DNA of 64,000 nucleotides from Rhyacichthys aspro (Eukaryota > Chordata > Actinopteri > Gobiiformes > Rhyacichthyidae), in contig CM072161.1 of the NCBI GenBank assembly GCA_036850595.1, positions 10,685,905-10,749,904 on the forward strand, in the 5' to 3' direction. This document shows positions 1-12,300 of this stretch, one piece after another (the first letter of the stretch is position 1; every line of letters begins with the position of its first letter). A program made the translations under genes and the position numbers. The notes under the pieces are model-generated. The model ran no database searches, was not told where the DNA came from, and saw only the letters and a list, made by a program, of their open reading frames with translations.

Positions 1-1741
1 AAATCTTTTTAAACACCAGTCATTCTGAGAATGATATACACATCCTTTTTCGTCCAACCATTTTCACAACTTTTTAACTGAAGCTACATATTTTATCACT
101 ATATATTTGCATACTTTGGAGCAGCATTTATTTGTAAAGTTGTTACTCTCTGAACTGGATGTGTTTCTCTGTTGGTATAGCTCTATATTTCCACATAATC
201 TTTTTAAAATCGTGCTTTTGGGGGAAAATCCATTCTCTCAGACTATTTTATTGTTATTTACGTGGTTAATACATGCACAGATGACATAAAATTTACTGAA
301 ATGATTGTTTTCATTGTGTAAACACTGATTATTGTGGTTTATTTCTGTACCTAAAGTCTCTTTCATAACATCATTATGAAGATGCCCATACAAACAAAAA
401 ACATTTGACATTTAATTTTCTGATTCTCTCAATCTATCTATCATTCATTCCCTTTACATGAACCCCTATATTTCTGCAGCTGAGGCACTGGGGAGTATTA
501 TACGGTTGATTTGGAGACAGAAGCAGCAGCAGGACTCCACTTTCTGTTCTCACCCTTGAGCCTCAAATGGCATTAGAAAGTCTGTAATCTAATCACTGGC
601 CAGTGTTGTAATGTGGTCCACAGCACAAGCCCCGGGAAACTCCTGGGCATACAAGCAATTAATTAACTTAATTGCCTGGTTAACTTAATTGATTACCTTG
701 TTATTTTGCTAGCCTTGATATGGCTCTATTGCACAGTGAGATAATATAGACATAATGTGTGTATTAGCCCATAGGCAGCTTTTAGGTATCTCTCTCCTCT
801 CTGCTCTCCAGTCAGTGAAAGTGCCCTTTGCTCTGAGTGAGTAATTGTTGTCAAATTATCATCCCATTATCACAAGCATAATTAGCTTTATTTATTAGCC
901 ATTAGTTGAATACATTCCATGCAACACAAAAATGATAAGCAGGGCTTGTGAGTGTCTGAGTGGCACTGCAATGTCACACAGATAAAGGCCCTGGAGCGGA
1001 ATAAATTATGGCTTGCATCAGCCAATAACACTCGCCCTTTGTCTGCGAAATGTAATCACAGTGCAGATGCAATTTATCTTAAAATGATGTGTTTTTTTGT
1101 CATAGGTTAAGCACTAAGGTGTAAAAAATAACATTTTAAAAGAAACAATCAAATTATTTACAAAGAGCCTTGTCAATCTTGTGGTTTGAAGTCCATTCCT
1201 TCTTGATTTGATGAATGGAAGCTTTTCCTTTGTCATCTTTCTTAGCTACAATCTATTTTATAACTAATAGAAACATTTATTTGTACTCAAAGGCATCATA
1301 TGTAAGAAATACTACTAACCAAGCTCTGTATCCCCATCTTTTAGTGCTCTAAAGGCAGATCTAGGTTTGAGCACCTGAAAGCAGTGGTTCCTGGACATGC
1401 TTTTTCAAAATAATACTAAATAAAGCCTGTTTTTTATTGTCAGATAGACCACATGAGTGTATTTGTCACAGATCTGACAGAGAAGTTCCCATCAGTGTGT
1501 GCTAGAACAACACTGACATGAAAGGTGGTGAAAAAAAGTTATGAAAATAGTTCCGATGTGAGCTTTGAGAGGACAGAAGCTTAAAGGCACGAGTGTGCAT
1601 CCCTCAGTGTGACGTTTAGTAAAGCTAGAGGTATTTATCAGCTGAATGGGTCGGCCTCAGATGTGGCAGCAGGCGACTGTCATAAGAGTAGCGCTTTAGG
1701 GGAGGGCAGCCAGCACGTCTCCATTATCTCTCTTGTCCTGA

Positions 1742-1826
1742 TCTCTCCTTTCCTTCCCCCTCCCTTTCTCCGTTTTCTCCCACTTCCGTTTTTTCCCTCA
1801 GTTTCACTCTCCTTGCTCCTCGCTCT
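1742..1826 (+). repeat. Pyrimidine-rich tract
   Basis: Roughly 85 bases are almost entirely C and T on the plus strand, in irregular blocks such as CCTTCCCCCTCCC. A short GC-rich stretch follows, with a donor-like GTGAGC at about 1849. No gene could be attached to it. It may be a low-complexity tract or part of a non-coding transcript. Confidence 0.6.
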
Positions 1827-4800
1827 CCTTCAGCCGTGCGTCCGTCCGGTGAGCGTATGAGCGATGACTCTTCCCTGCAGCCTGAGTGTGTTAGAGCTCC
1901 CCGGCCTCACTCTTTTCTGACAGCTCCGACCTTGTTAGAAGCACAGAGTGAGACGTCCGCGCACACAGCTGTAGGAAGAAGAAACCTGCGGCTGCACCAC
2001 TCTTTTTACCTTTTAGTTTTGAAGAGAGATGTATCAACACGCCATGACGAGGGGCTGCGTGAAGGAATACAACGGGAGATTGTTTCTAAAATCTCGTGAT
2101 GAAAAGTCACTGGCACCACCCACAAACACACCTTGATTTTAGCCTTATTTTAAAACCAATTACCATGCGTTATCATGCTCCATGGCCCCATTAAATGAGC
2201 TCATTAAAAACCTTTAGGATTACAAATCAAAGTAATTGCCAATTAGGATTTACCTAATTGTGTAAAGCTTCTTAGATCAGATACTTTCTCTTAGTTTGTG
2301 AGGGTCATACACTGTGTTGTTTATCAGCTCAGCCATTTTGATGACTGATGCAGACAGGCAGAACCAGCCCAGATCAGATTTTGATATACTAGCCACTGAA
2401 ATGTTGGCAGAAACACTACAATAGGAAGTGAAAGAGACAGGCCAAGTCCAGTCTGGTAACTAAAAAAAGGTAAACGTATGTGTCTCTGTGAACAATGTCA
2501 CAGCAACCTTGATTTGAGAATGTGGAAGTGACACCTTTATCTTTGTCCAGTAGTGAAAGCGAAAGCCAACAAAAATCTGATGGTTTGTCTTTTATGAGTA
2601 AAATCCACGCATATTTTTATTCAAATAACAGTAGTTCAACATATTTTTCAACCTGACCTGTTCCATTTTTCCTTCCAGGTCTTTATGCAGTAATTTTAAT
2701 GCAAATCAAGCCTAAATTAGCTACAGGAAACGCAAGTCCACTTCTACTAACCTAACACATAAACAGAAGATTTTACATCAGATGGACTAACCAATGTGTT
2801 GTTCTAAATTTGAAATCGTGTCGTCTAACTGTGAGCTGTGCATTGTGAGTCAGAAACCTGTCTCGGCCTCTTTATGTAACAGTAAGACTGCGGCGTGAAC
2901 TATAATCGCTAATTGCTGGAAGAGTAAGGCTTACTGTCCCTGTTCCTAGTCTCTATTTAGCTCATGTGCAGCTGTGAACACACACAACCTAAAATATTCA
3001 GCCAGGAAGTACCGTTCATAATGTGTTTGTCCTAGATGCAATATAAAAAGCTTCAGTCGTGCTTAAATTCTTTGTGTGTTTCCCATGTGCCGCCGGTTGC
3101 ATGTAGGCCCCACTTTGGTGCAGCGTTGCTAAAACTGCAGGCATAGGGTTTTTATAGTAAGCACACAGCTGAAGTTATTTGTGAGCAGACGGGCACTTCT
3201 TAGGAATACTTAAACAGCCTTTTCCCAAGAATTGCCCCTTGAGCTACTGATTTTGTCATGTGTATGAGCTGGGGCAGTTTACAGTGCTACAGTGTGAAGG
3301 AGGTATTTGTAGGCTGTGATAATTGAGTAGTAGTAACTGAGAATCAAAGAAAATATCTCCCTTTCTATATCGGTTCATGCTCTATTTTAAACTAGCAGCC
3401 TTTTATTGAGCTTGTCTTCATTTTTTCTTTAAATATGCTCTCTGTAGTCTTTTAAAAAAGAGCACAGTCAGGCTTGGGTGCCCTCCAACACTGCTTTAAC
3501 ATGGCAGTGGTAAGAGAAAGCCATAAAAGGCCTGTGTGTGATGACAGAGTAATAAACGTAGATTTAAACTGTGGCAGAGCAGTCCTAATGACAAAATACA
3601 AATGCATGTCTGGGAGATTGAGGTCAATAATTTTGCCCATTACTTATGGCCATCATCAGGCACAAACAGAGGATAACAATAAAACTGATCATGTTGTGTT
3701 TGAATTGAATGCACTTGAGGAAATGGACCCAATAGAATTAAAAAGCCCTGTCTACATCAACCAGTAAATTCACTGTAATAAATGTAAATCCTTGTAATGG
3801 TGTATTTCAAACATGGCATTTTAAAATGGGAAACAGGAGCCAATGGAAACATGACAGCACAGACACATATAAAATGACTTATTTCAGCAGAATATACACA
3901 GAGGTAAATAACTGTAAATTACAGCCTCCAGCTTGGAATACTGGAACACCTGCAAAAAAAGTGGGCTAAATGTGAACTAATCAGACAGAGCTCATTATGT
4001 AGGAACTATTATGTTAGCTTCTTTTACTCATGTTCACACAAGTACTGACTTTGGATAACATGCAGATTTCAGTGTCCTCAGAAGAGTTTCAGACCAGCAA
4101 ATGACTTTAAAACATGGCTAATCCCTGTTTGAAGATGTGTTTGACGCAGCAAGAATCCTCCAAATGAGATCCATTTGCCTTTGCTAAACAAAGCCCACTC
4201 AGCTGTCGGCCCATCTTTGTATCATCTCTTGCCTTGACCTCATTCACCTAATGTAGTCAGGTGGACAAACTAACCAGAGTCTTGAAGAGCTAGTGTTGAA
4301 GTAGTAGAAGTAAGCTATATAGCTCTTTTCACACATGCTCCTCAGATTGAATCAGGGTTATTCCACCCGGACTCTCCCCTGATTTGTGTGCTCACACGTG
4401 CAAATGAAGTCTGGGAAATGTGTGCCAACTTTTTGCCTTTGTCTCTTAGGTTGTGTACTCAGAAAAGCAGTCATAATGTGTGTCTCTGCAAGGCTGCTAA
4501 GACCTGCTTCATGTTTATAAGCCTCTAGTATAGAATTATCCAATATCAGGCAGCACTGTTACAAACAGACTGAAGTCATCCATTAAATTGATTTGAGTAA
4601 CAGGAGATGGCATATTAATAAGCCCTTTGGGATATCTAGGTAATTTCCCCAAATCCTTATTAATCATTTGGACTGAATTAAAAGTTATTTGTCTGTAAAG
4701 CATCAAGACCAACAGCTTAACAACAGAAACACGATCTTTGCTGATAATTAAATCTCTTGAGAGGCCCCTCAGAGGATCTTGTCCATCCTCTGATATTGTT

Positions 4801-5128
4801 TGAATTTACCAGTTGTGTTATTTGACAATGCTGCCATCTATTGGTAAAGATCGGCTCGTTGTGATACAAAGGATGGACGCCGCACAAGGCAGTACTGCAG
4901 TCCATAACATTTGCTCCACTGTTTAATCAAGCACATAATGAGCAATAAGATTCAAGGCTGTTTGCTATAAGTCTGTGTATGTGTGAAACTCACGAGGGAA
5001 GGGAATTCAGTCTAAATGTTTATGCCCGACAAACCAATCAATAGCCATTAAAAAGGTCAAGGGCAGATGATGATGGATGTTGGCTGTATGTATTGATAAA
5101 GTTTGACTGCTGTAATGAATTACAAATG

Positions 5129-5154
5129 CACACACACACACACACACACACACA
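5129..5154. repeat. CA dinucleotide microsatellite
   Basis: Thirteen uninterrupted CA units. This is a simple sequence repeat in intergenic DNA, probably length-polymorphic. Confidence 0.95.
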
Positions 5155-6052
5155 GACGGCAGACCAAATGATAAGGATTAATTCATTGATCATGCTTAAT
5201 CTGTCATAATTAATTCCATAGGAACAAGTGTGATGAGAGCAAGCCTCCATTAAACAGATAAATTATTCAACATGACGAATAGGTGGACCCAAGATAAATG
5301 AGCATGAGAGACTGGTACCAGCAGTCGCAGGCTCACAGCTAATTAGAGTCTTTTCTTGGAAACTGGCACAGGTTAATTTACAGTAATTGCTATATGGATA
5401 TACTGTATAACTGTAATTGTGGGCAAAGGTTAACATAACTGTAACCAAAGGACTCGGTCATTATTATAGACTACTTTAAATAAAACTATGCAAGGTCAAA
5501 TGATCAAAAATTTCATGTTACTCACTGTTTCAAATCTTATTGAGTATTTTTTGCATTATGATGAGTGCCTTGCAGGATGTTAAGAATCAAAAATCTCCTT
5601 TGGATAAAAAAGCACAAGAATGAAATCTAATGTGCTCATTAGTCTTCATACAAAAAAACCAAAAAAACAGTAATGCCAGGTCTTAACTAAATAGCACACC
5701 TAACCTGATGTTTTGTCATAATACAGTCATAGTCTCTGAAGAACTAGTGTTGTTTTATTTTTGTTCTAAGAGAATATACACCTGTTGTGCATGCAGTACA
5801 AACTAATGGTTAAACCAGAACAAGAGGAGACAAAGTAATGTCGGTAGTTTATTCATCCCAGCATCATTTACAGCTGTATACAGGCACAAGAGAACATAGA
5901 CGGTTTCTGATGATAACAGCGTTTTAAAATGAAAAGACTCCTGAATGTAATTTGTTGACTTAAACTGTGTTGAAGCAGTATAAGGCATGTCATAAATAAG
6001 ACATAAGCTTTTCACACTCCTAAATATTAGGAAATCTTTGGATTTGAACATC

Positions 6053-6058
6053 TTTATT
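6053..6058 (-). terminator. ltn1: Candidate ltn1 poly(A) signal
   Basis: The minus strand reads AATAAA here, about 315 bases past the ltn1 stop codon. It is the first canonical signal I saw downstream, which would give a 3'UTR of roughly 330-350 bases. The assignment is inferred from position alone. Confidence 0.55.
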
Positions 6059-6372
6059 TGACTAAATGACTCTCCTGTTCAAGATTACATGCACCCGCTA
6101 AAGTGTGCATTAGCTAAATATACTGTCAGGTGTTGATCAATTAAGAAATATGGCAAGGGAAAAGTCATGTTTAGCATATATAATTAACAAAAACAATTAA
6201 GGAGCCAGAAATATGACTGGAATAAGGTATCAAATATACCAAAAAACACTATCTGCTGAACAGTTCCTTTTCAGTTTCAAGAAAATCATCACTGTATCAT
6301 TAAAATTTAAAAAGTCCTGCTTCACAGAGGTCGCACATCCGTCATGCATTCAGCCATGTTAAATTGAGGACT

Positions 6373-9300
6373 TCAGAAGAACGTTTCTCTACACAGTGGA
6401 CAGGTGGACTTGTTACTGGATGTAAACCATTTGTACTGTAGACAGAGGGGAAAAACAACATAACAATTAGTTCAGCTCAGTTAATTAGCTGGATGTGTGC
6501 TATTGTATCTATGTGTCATACTGCTCGCCATTAATGTATCTCACCAGACAAGCTGAGTGGAATTTCTTTTTGCACGTGCGACAGGCTTTCTTTGGCAGCG
6601 AGTAGTTGGAGCCATGGATAACAGAGAAGCAGATCATGCAATCCTCTATTCCTTCGAAGCGTTTATCCACATTATTCTTCCACAGCGCCAGGCCCTCCAT
6701 TATACTGCCATTCTGAAAGAGACACACATTTACACTCTACTAAACTGCTGCATACAGTCTTTTCCATTTCGATCCCTGAAGCCACGTTTGTGCTCTCCTC
6801 TCAAAAAGTCAAATCTGTTGTTTCAACCCTTTTGGACTGTAGCCCAGGAGAAGGCTCGATAATATGGATTTAACTTAGATAGAGGACTTCCCTTAGCATC
6901 TCAGCCTACAAGTTTAATATTGTGCATAAACAGTAGTGTGTTAATGTTGTTTACCTGGTGTGTAAGGTAAGTGCTGAGTTGCAGCATCCAATTCCTCCAT
7001 TGCTGAACAGCAACACCCACACGCCTGCCGCTCTCGACCGTGATGGAGCCTAAAGGGTAGTTTTGTGGGAGCTGAATCACCAGCTCAATGAAGATATCAT
7101 CCACAGAATAAGTAGCAATCACCTCCCGCGCAGCCGAGCGAGCTTTGACCTATGACCAGAGGATATATGACCAAAAAAAATAATGACTGCTCAAAACATC
7201 CTTCCATTCCATCCATCCTTCAAGTGTTATTTGACATTTAGACAATAGTTTTAAGGCAAACATGCCTTTACAAGGTCCTAAGAGACTATTTATTTATTAG
7301 TTTATTTATATTTATAGACAAAACATTAGAGAACAATGGAGTAATGGAATTCTCTACTAATATTATTTTGATGTGATTACACACAGCTGAGACTAAAGTT
7401 TATATTCTATTTTGTTACTACACAATATAAACCACAACATTTTACACAATGTTTCTGAAACTAAAATCAAGAGATTTAAATTAGTTTTGCGAGCATGTCG
7501 ACTCCATGGTCACAGGAAAAATATGAAGTTGTATAAAGACTTTTTAAATCTAGTTTATAAATAACAGTTTAGACAGGTGAATATGCTTTTAGCAATACAA
7601 CGTTGCACTTGCATACTTACAGTCATGCTGTCAAACATCTGAGTGCTGGAGTGCACACATGATATCTCCTGAGCCGAGAGAACAGGGCTGACATACTTGA
7701 TAGTGAACTTTTCCACTGCAGTGCTCACTCTCTTCTCCTGGCTGTTCCACCACAGCCGCACCATGGCAGGTAAGTCCTGCAGTGTGCTGTAGTATACACT
7801 GCAGGCCAGGTGAGGGAGCTCCCACTCAATACTGTGGCTTTCTGCCAACAGCAGACCAGAGTAATCCACACTGTGTTTACATTTAACGTTTGTTGACATA
7901 AGCTGTGTGAGTGTAGACTTTACTTACTGTCAACAGCCAGATCGAGGTTCTCTGTAAAGAAGGTTTTAGCCTCTTTTGTCTCTGTCCCCTGACCCTGATA
8001 GACAGGAGTTTCAGGCATAAGCTTGAAAAGGTGTAGAAGCAGCTTGTTCAATGAGAAGCTTCTCTTCAGGAACTGGGCATAATGCGCACGCAGCTGTGAA
8101 GAAAACACCTTTGTCAGGACATCTTCATTGCATATTATGATTTAAAAAAGAGTTTTTCATTCTCATGACTTACATGGGAAGGTGAGGATCTAAAGAAAGT
8201 CAGTAACAGCTTCCACGCCAGCAAGTATCCAAGAATGCAGGAATACTCCACACTGAGGGGCTGGACCATTGCAAACTCTCCTACTTGAACTCCAGTCAGG
8301 ATATTTTCACAAAGATCTTCACAGGCTGAAAGAATGGCCATCAAAGCAGCTGGAGGAGAACTAGACACAAAATGAAACTAGGTTACCTTTACTTTCTGAA
8401 CACATTATTAAGGAGGACAACAGCTGTAAAACTGAGTTAAAAGGTTTTCTGTTCACTTACAGACATGGCTCATCTTTGCCATCATCAGGCTTACTGTTGT
8501 CTCCTTCTCCATCACATTCTGGCAGCTGTGGCATCACCCTGTAATGTCAACAACACTTTTATTCATGCCATCAACTCTAAAACCTCTACAAACTTCTTGG
8601 TTTTTATAAACACACAAATACCTACTTTTCCAACAAATAGTATACAGCGATCTGCAAAGGCCTTGCTTTGAACAGCAGCAGAGGACAGAGAGTATTAAGC
8701 AGCGTTTGAAGGTTTTCTGGCAGGTTTGTCTTCTGATCAGCAATGAATCGAGCTGGAAGTGAATTATCAGTTAACTGTTTTAAGGGCACATATGTCAATG
8801 CCACACCAACAGACTGAAGAACCTGCAATGGGAACACAATGTCGTCTGGTTCGGGAAAAGCATCTGCAATAAGAAGACAATAAAGACAGTGTAATTTGAG
8901 ATTAATTATAATGATTATAATGAAACTGGATCATAAAGGACAAGGATAATTTAATCTGTACTGTACACACCTGTAATTTTGATAGGAAGTGGCAACAGTA
9001 GATTGAAAATTCCATCTACAAAGAAGTCCCTCCATTCATTTGCCAACTCTGATGGCATCTTCTCAAGGACATCAGGAGGAGGTGAGGTAAAAAGCTGGTT
9101 CAACTTCACTATGAGTGTAGCGTTCTCACACACAAACAGCTGCACCCATGGGTTCCACAGACTACTCACATTTTCACTGGCAGTCTGAGATTAAAAAAAA
9201 CAACAACACAAGACAAGTGTTAATGCAAGATCTGTTTCTTAAATATGTCTATAGCTAAACTTTTTTATATAAGACATAGCACCACCAATCAAGTTTTGAG

Positions 9301-12300
9301 AAAAAAGTAATGGAAGTTGTCTTACCTCCAACCAGGCTAACATAGAGCAGAGTAAGAAATCCCACTGACTGCCTCCAAGAACTGATGGACAGTGTGCCAC
9401 TATCCAAGAAAGGAAACGCACCATCTCTACAGTGAAGTTCAACTCCTCTGTAGACACTTTAGACAGATCACTGCAGAGATATGCAATATAATTAGTTGGA
9501 TTGTAAGCAAATATACAAGCCCCTATAAGACCATTTCAGTGTCCTACCTGTTAAAGAGGAACCAGTTCTCCTTACTGTTCCTCCACTCCATCAACGTGGC
9601 GAGAACTGCCTGCACAATCTCATCTTCTACTGGTGTCTGAGCTTTAAGGCAACAGAGCAGCACCGCCATACATCCATAAACATCTGCAGAACATTCTCCA
9701 GAGTTAATGGTGGCATGGTTTAGTCAGATATGTCTTTAGTTATTTGAGTTTATGATGCATGTTCTAACCCTCATTCGTTTGCCAGTTGATGATTCCCGCA
9801 GTTGCAAGAGCAACGAGAGTATCTCTGTCTTCTTTGCTCATATATGGGCAAACCATCTGTAGAGTGCTCAGTTTACCGCCAGATGCAGGGAATAAACTGA
9901 AATTACAGTAAACCCCAGCATTACACTTAAAAAGAGTTCAAGATGACATTTTACACAACAAATGAATGGTTAACCTTTCTGCAGTGTTGTAGAGCTTCCT
10001 CAGTGTTGCACTCTCATTTTCTGCCAAGTTGTTTTTTTGGATGTAGTTTTCCAAAGTCAAGGACCATAGACCACCTTCTTCTATTGATCTATAAAACATA
10101 ATACAGAGATTGTTGCATATTAGAAAATATAACTTTGTATAAACCTGATTGTATGTTGAAAATTCACTTAATTCCCTCCATAAGATTTCATATCACTCCC
10201 ACATACAGTAAAACTATCAACCTTACCTGGTGTAGAGTGACTGCAGAACTTCTTTTGTTGGGATCAGACTATGAAGTCCTTCAGAGAGCCCTGTATTAAC
10301 TAGCAAGCTGTGATAGGCAGACACCAAAGCAGGACTGTATTCTACCTCTTTACACCATTGGAGAGCATAGAGTAATTCTGTAGCTGTTGAGCATACAAAG
10401 CATATTACTATAGTGTTATGTCCATGAGACCAAATAATAAAATACTTCGATTTTTTACCTGCAAGTTTAAGGTTTGGGAGAACTGAAGTACATTCTGCCC
10501 CTGTCTGGTCACACTGTGTTACTATAGCACTTTGTGCCACTTTGCCTAATAGGGCACAGACACAAAGGTGGGCTGGCAGTCTGGTTAAAGCTCTGAACTT
10601 CCACATGTCCACTGATGGCTTTTCACAAACTGCTCTGAGGCGACTGGACAGCAAAGGAGTCTTTACCCACTGTAAGACACAGAAAGACACATACATAAAC
10701 AAATTAAGATAAACTGTTACATAATCTCTACAAAAAAAATATTTTGCACAGAGCATTTGCTGGGTCACCTGAGGAGGTAAGGCTTGACGAATTCGCGCCC
10801 ATTCATTCTCGTTGGGTGTCAATAGAGTAAAGATCTGGATGAGTAGGGGTACGTCTTGAGAGCAGACAGAAACGATTGTCTCCACAAGGCTTTGAACAGC
10901 CATAACTAAAGCCTGCAAACTAAAAAGATGCCAGGGATTAGTTTTAAAAAAGAAATAAAAGAAAAAAAAGAAAATCACAAGAGTTTGGCAAAATGACCTC
11001 TAATGTATTATCAAAATGTCAAACGTTTGTCCTTCTATTACATATTTTGCATGTTGATTTTCAGTTTTTTTCAATCAACTGTCCAGCCCTTATTTGCTAT
11101 TAACAAACCTTTTATTGTCCAGACTGGCAGTGAGTAATTGGTTCTTCACCCAAAGGATGGCACTATGCAGAAAGCCATTCTCTCTTATCTCATCTTTAGA
11201 GTATTGGACCAATGACTGAACACCAGCAACACAAAGCTTCTTCAGTTTAACTAAAAGAGAGTCTATGAAATAAAGACATTATTATAAGTTAGTAGTATTG
11301 TTAGTACATTATTAGTATTATTGTATAATGTGCATTTTGTAAATGCAATGTGTAAAACAACACACACCAGAAAGATGTGTATGTGTTTGATCTTGTGCAG
11401 TAAGCTGGAAGACAGTGAGCAGTAGTTCCTCGGCTGATGCTAGTAGAAGACAGTCTTGTACAGAAGAAAAGAAGGTAGAGGCCACATCACAAACAAATGA
11501 AACAAGAGGCTCCATGTTGCCTGCATCAGAAAGACTCTTAGTCTTAGAAAGAGTGGCATGCAGCCGCTCAAGGATCTTCTCCAAATACACCTCTCCTATC
11601 AGTGGAACTGTGAATGTAAAGACAAGTATACTATTCAAGACAGGTTCAAGACGGAAATCAATGATGGTGTTTGTGTGACTATTTACCATTGTTGTGGTGT
11701 TGAGACAGGACCAGGCTGATAAGTGTCCAACTGTGGCTGCTTGTTGAAGAATAGCCTGATGCTGTGTGTTCAACCTTACACAGTTCCTCCGTCAATCCTA
11801 ACAGTGTCTCACCCAGTATTGAACCTTTGAGCCATTCATTACAGCTCGTAAGGGTTTCAGGGTCTGCACAAGCCTTTAAGAATAGATGGAAGTTTTGAGG
11901 AGAATGTGAGATGTAGAATATCAACACAATGTCACCAGTGTTAACAAAGAATATAGTATAAACAACATAAAACATACTGTCTGTATAAGTTGGAGAGGAA
12001 TCCCCCATGGTAACCTCATCTACGAACAAAATAAAGGAAAGTGAGAGGGTAATGTTTAAGGTCACAGTCAATGTCATTATATATCCTGATACATAAGAAC
12101 AAGGCAGTCGATTGTAATCTCAGTGTTTTACTTTACCTTGGTGATGTGATTGAGGACATGGGTAGTCTCCTGCTGGCTGCAGCATTTGAACGAGCTGAAA
12201 ACCATTTCCACAAGGTGTTCAGTGTCTTTACGTCCTCTCTCCGCCAGCCACACCATCACCCAATCCAGCAAGAAATGCATGGCTGGGTTTCTCATATTCA

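Larger units (their letters stand above)
1..6035. other. Intergenic AT-rich region, no gene recognised
   Basis: No exon chain or recognisable protein was found on either strand. The longest open frames (for example 1609-2099 on plus and 3452-3640 on minus) show no family similarity and no splice-site pattern. The stretch holds several ATTA/TAAT-rich, low-GC segments (about 640-720, 840-920, 2110-2270, 4560-4700 and 5160-5270) that resemble vertebrate conserved non-coding elements, a pyrimidine-rich tract near 1742-1826 and a CA microsatellite near 5129-5154. It lies downstream of the ltn1 3' end. Function is unknown. Enhancer activity would be inference only. Confidence 0.6.

Noticed and set aside
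1609..2099. Two overlapping open frames of 83 and 87 codons on the plus strand
   Set aside because: Low-complexity proline/leucine/serine content from the pyrimidine tract, and no recognisable family.
5129..5154. Possible direct-repeat array
   Set aside because: It is a plain CA microsatellite with no spacers. CRISPR arrays are not expected in a vertebrate genome.
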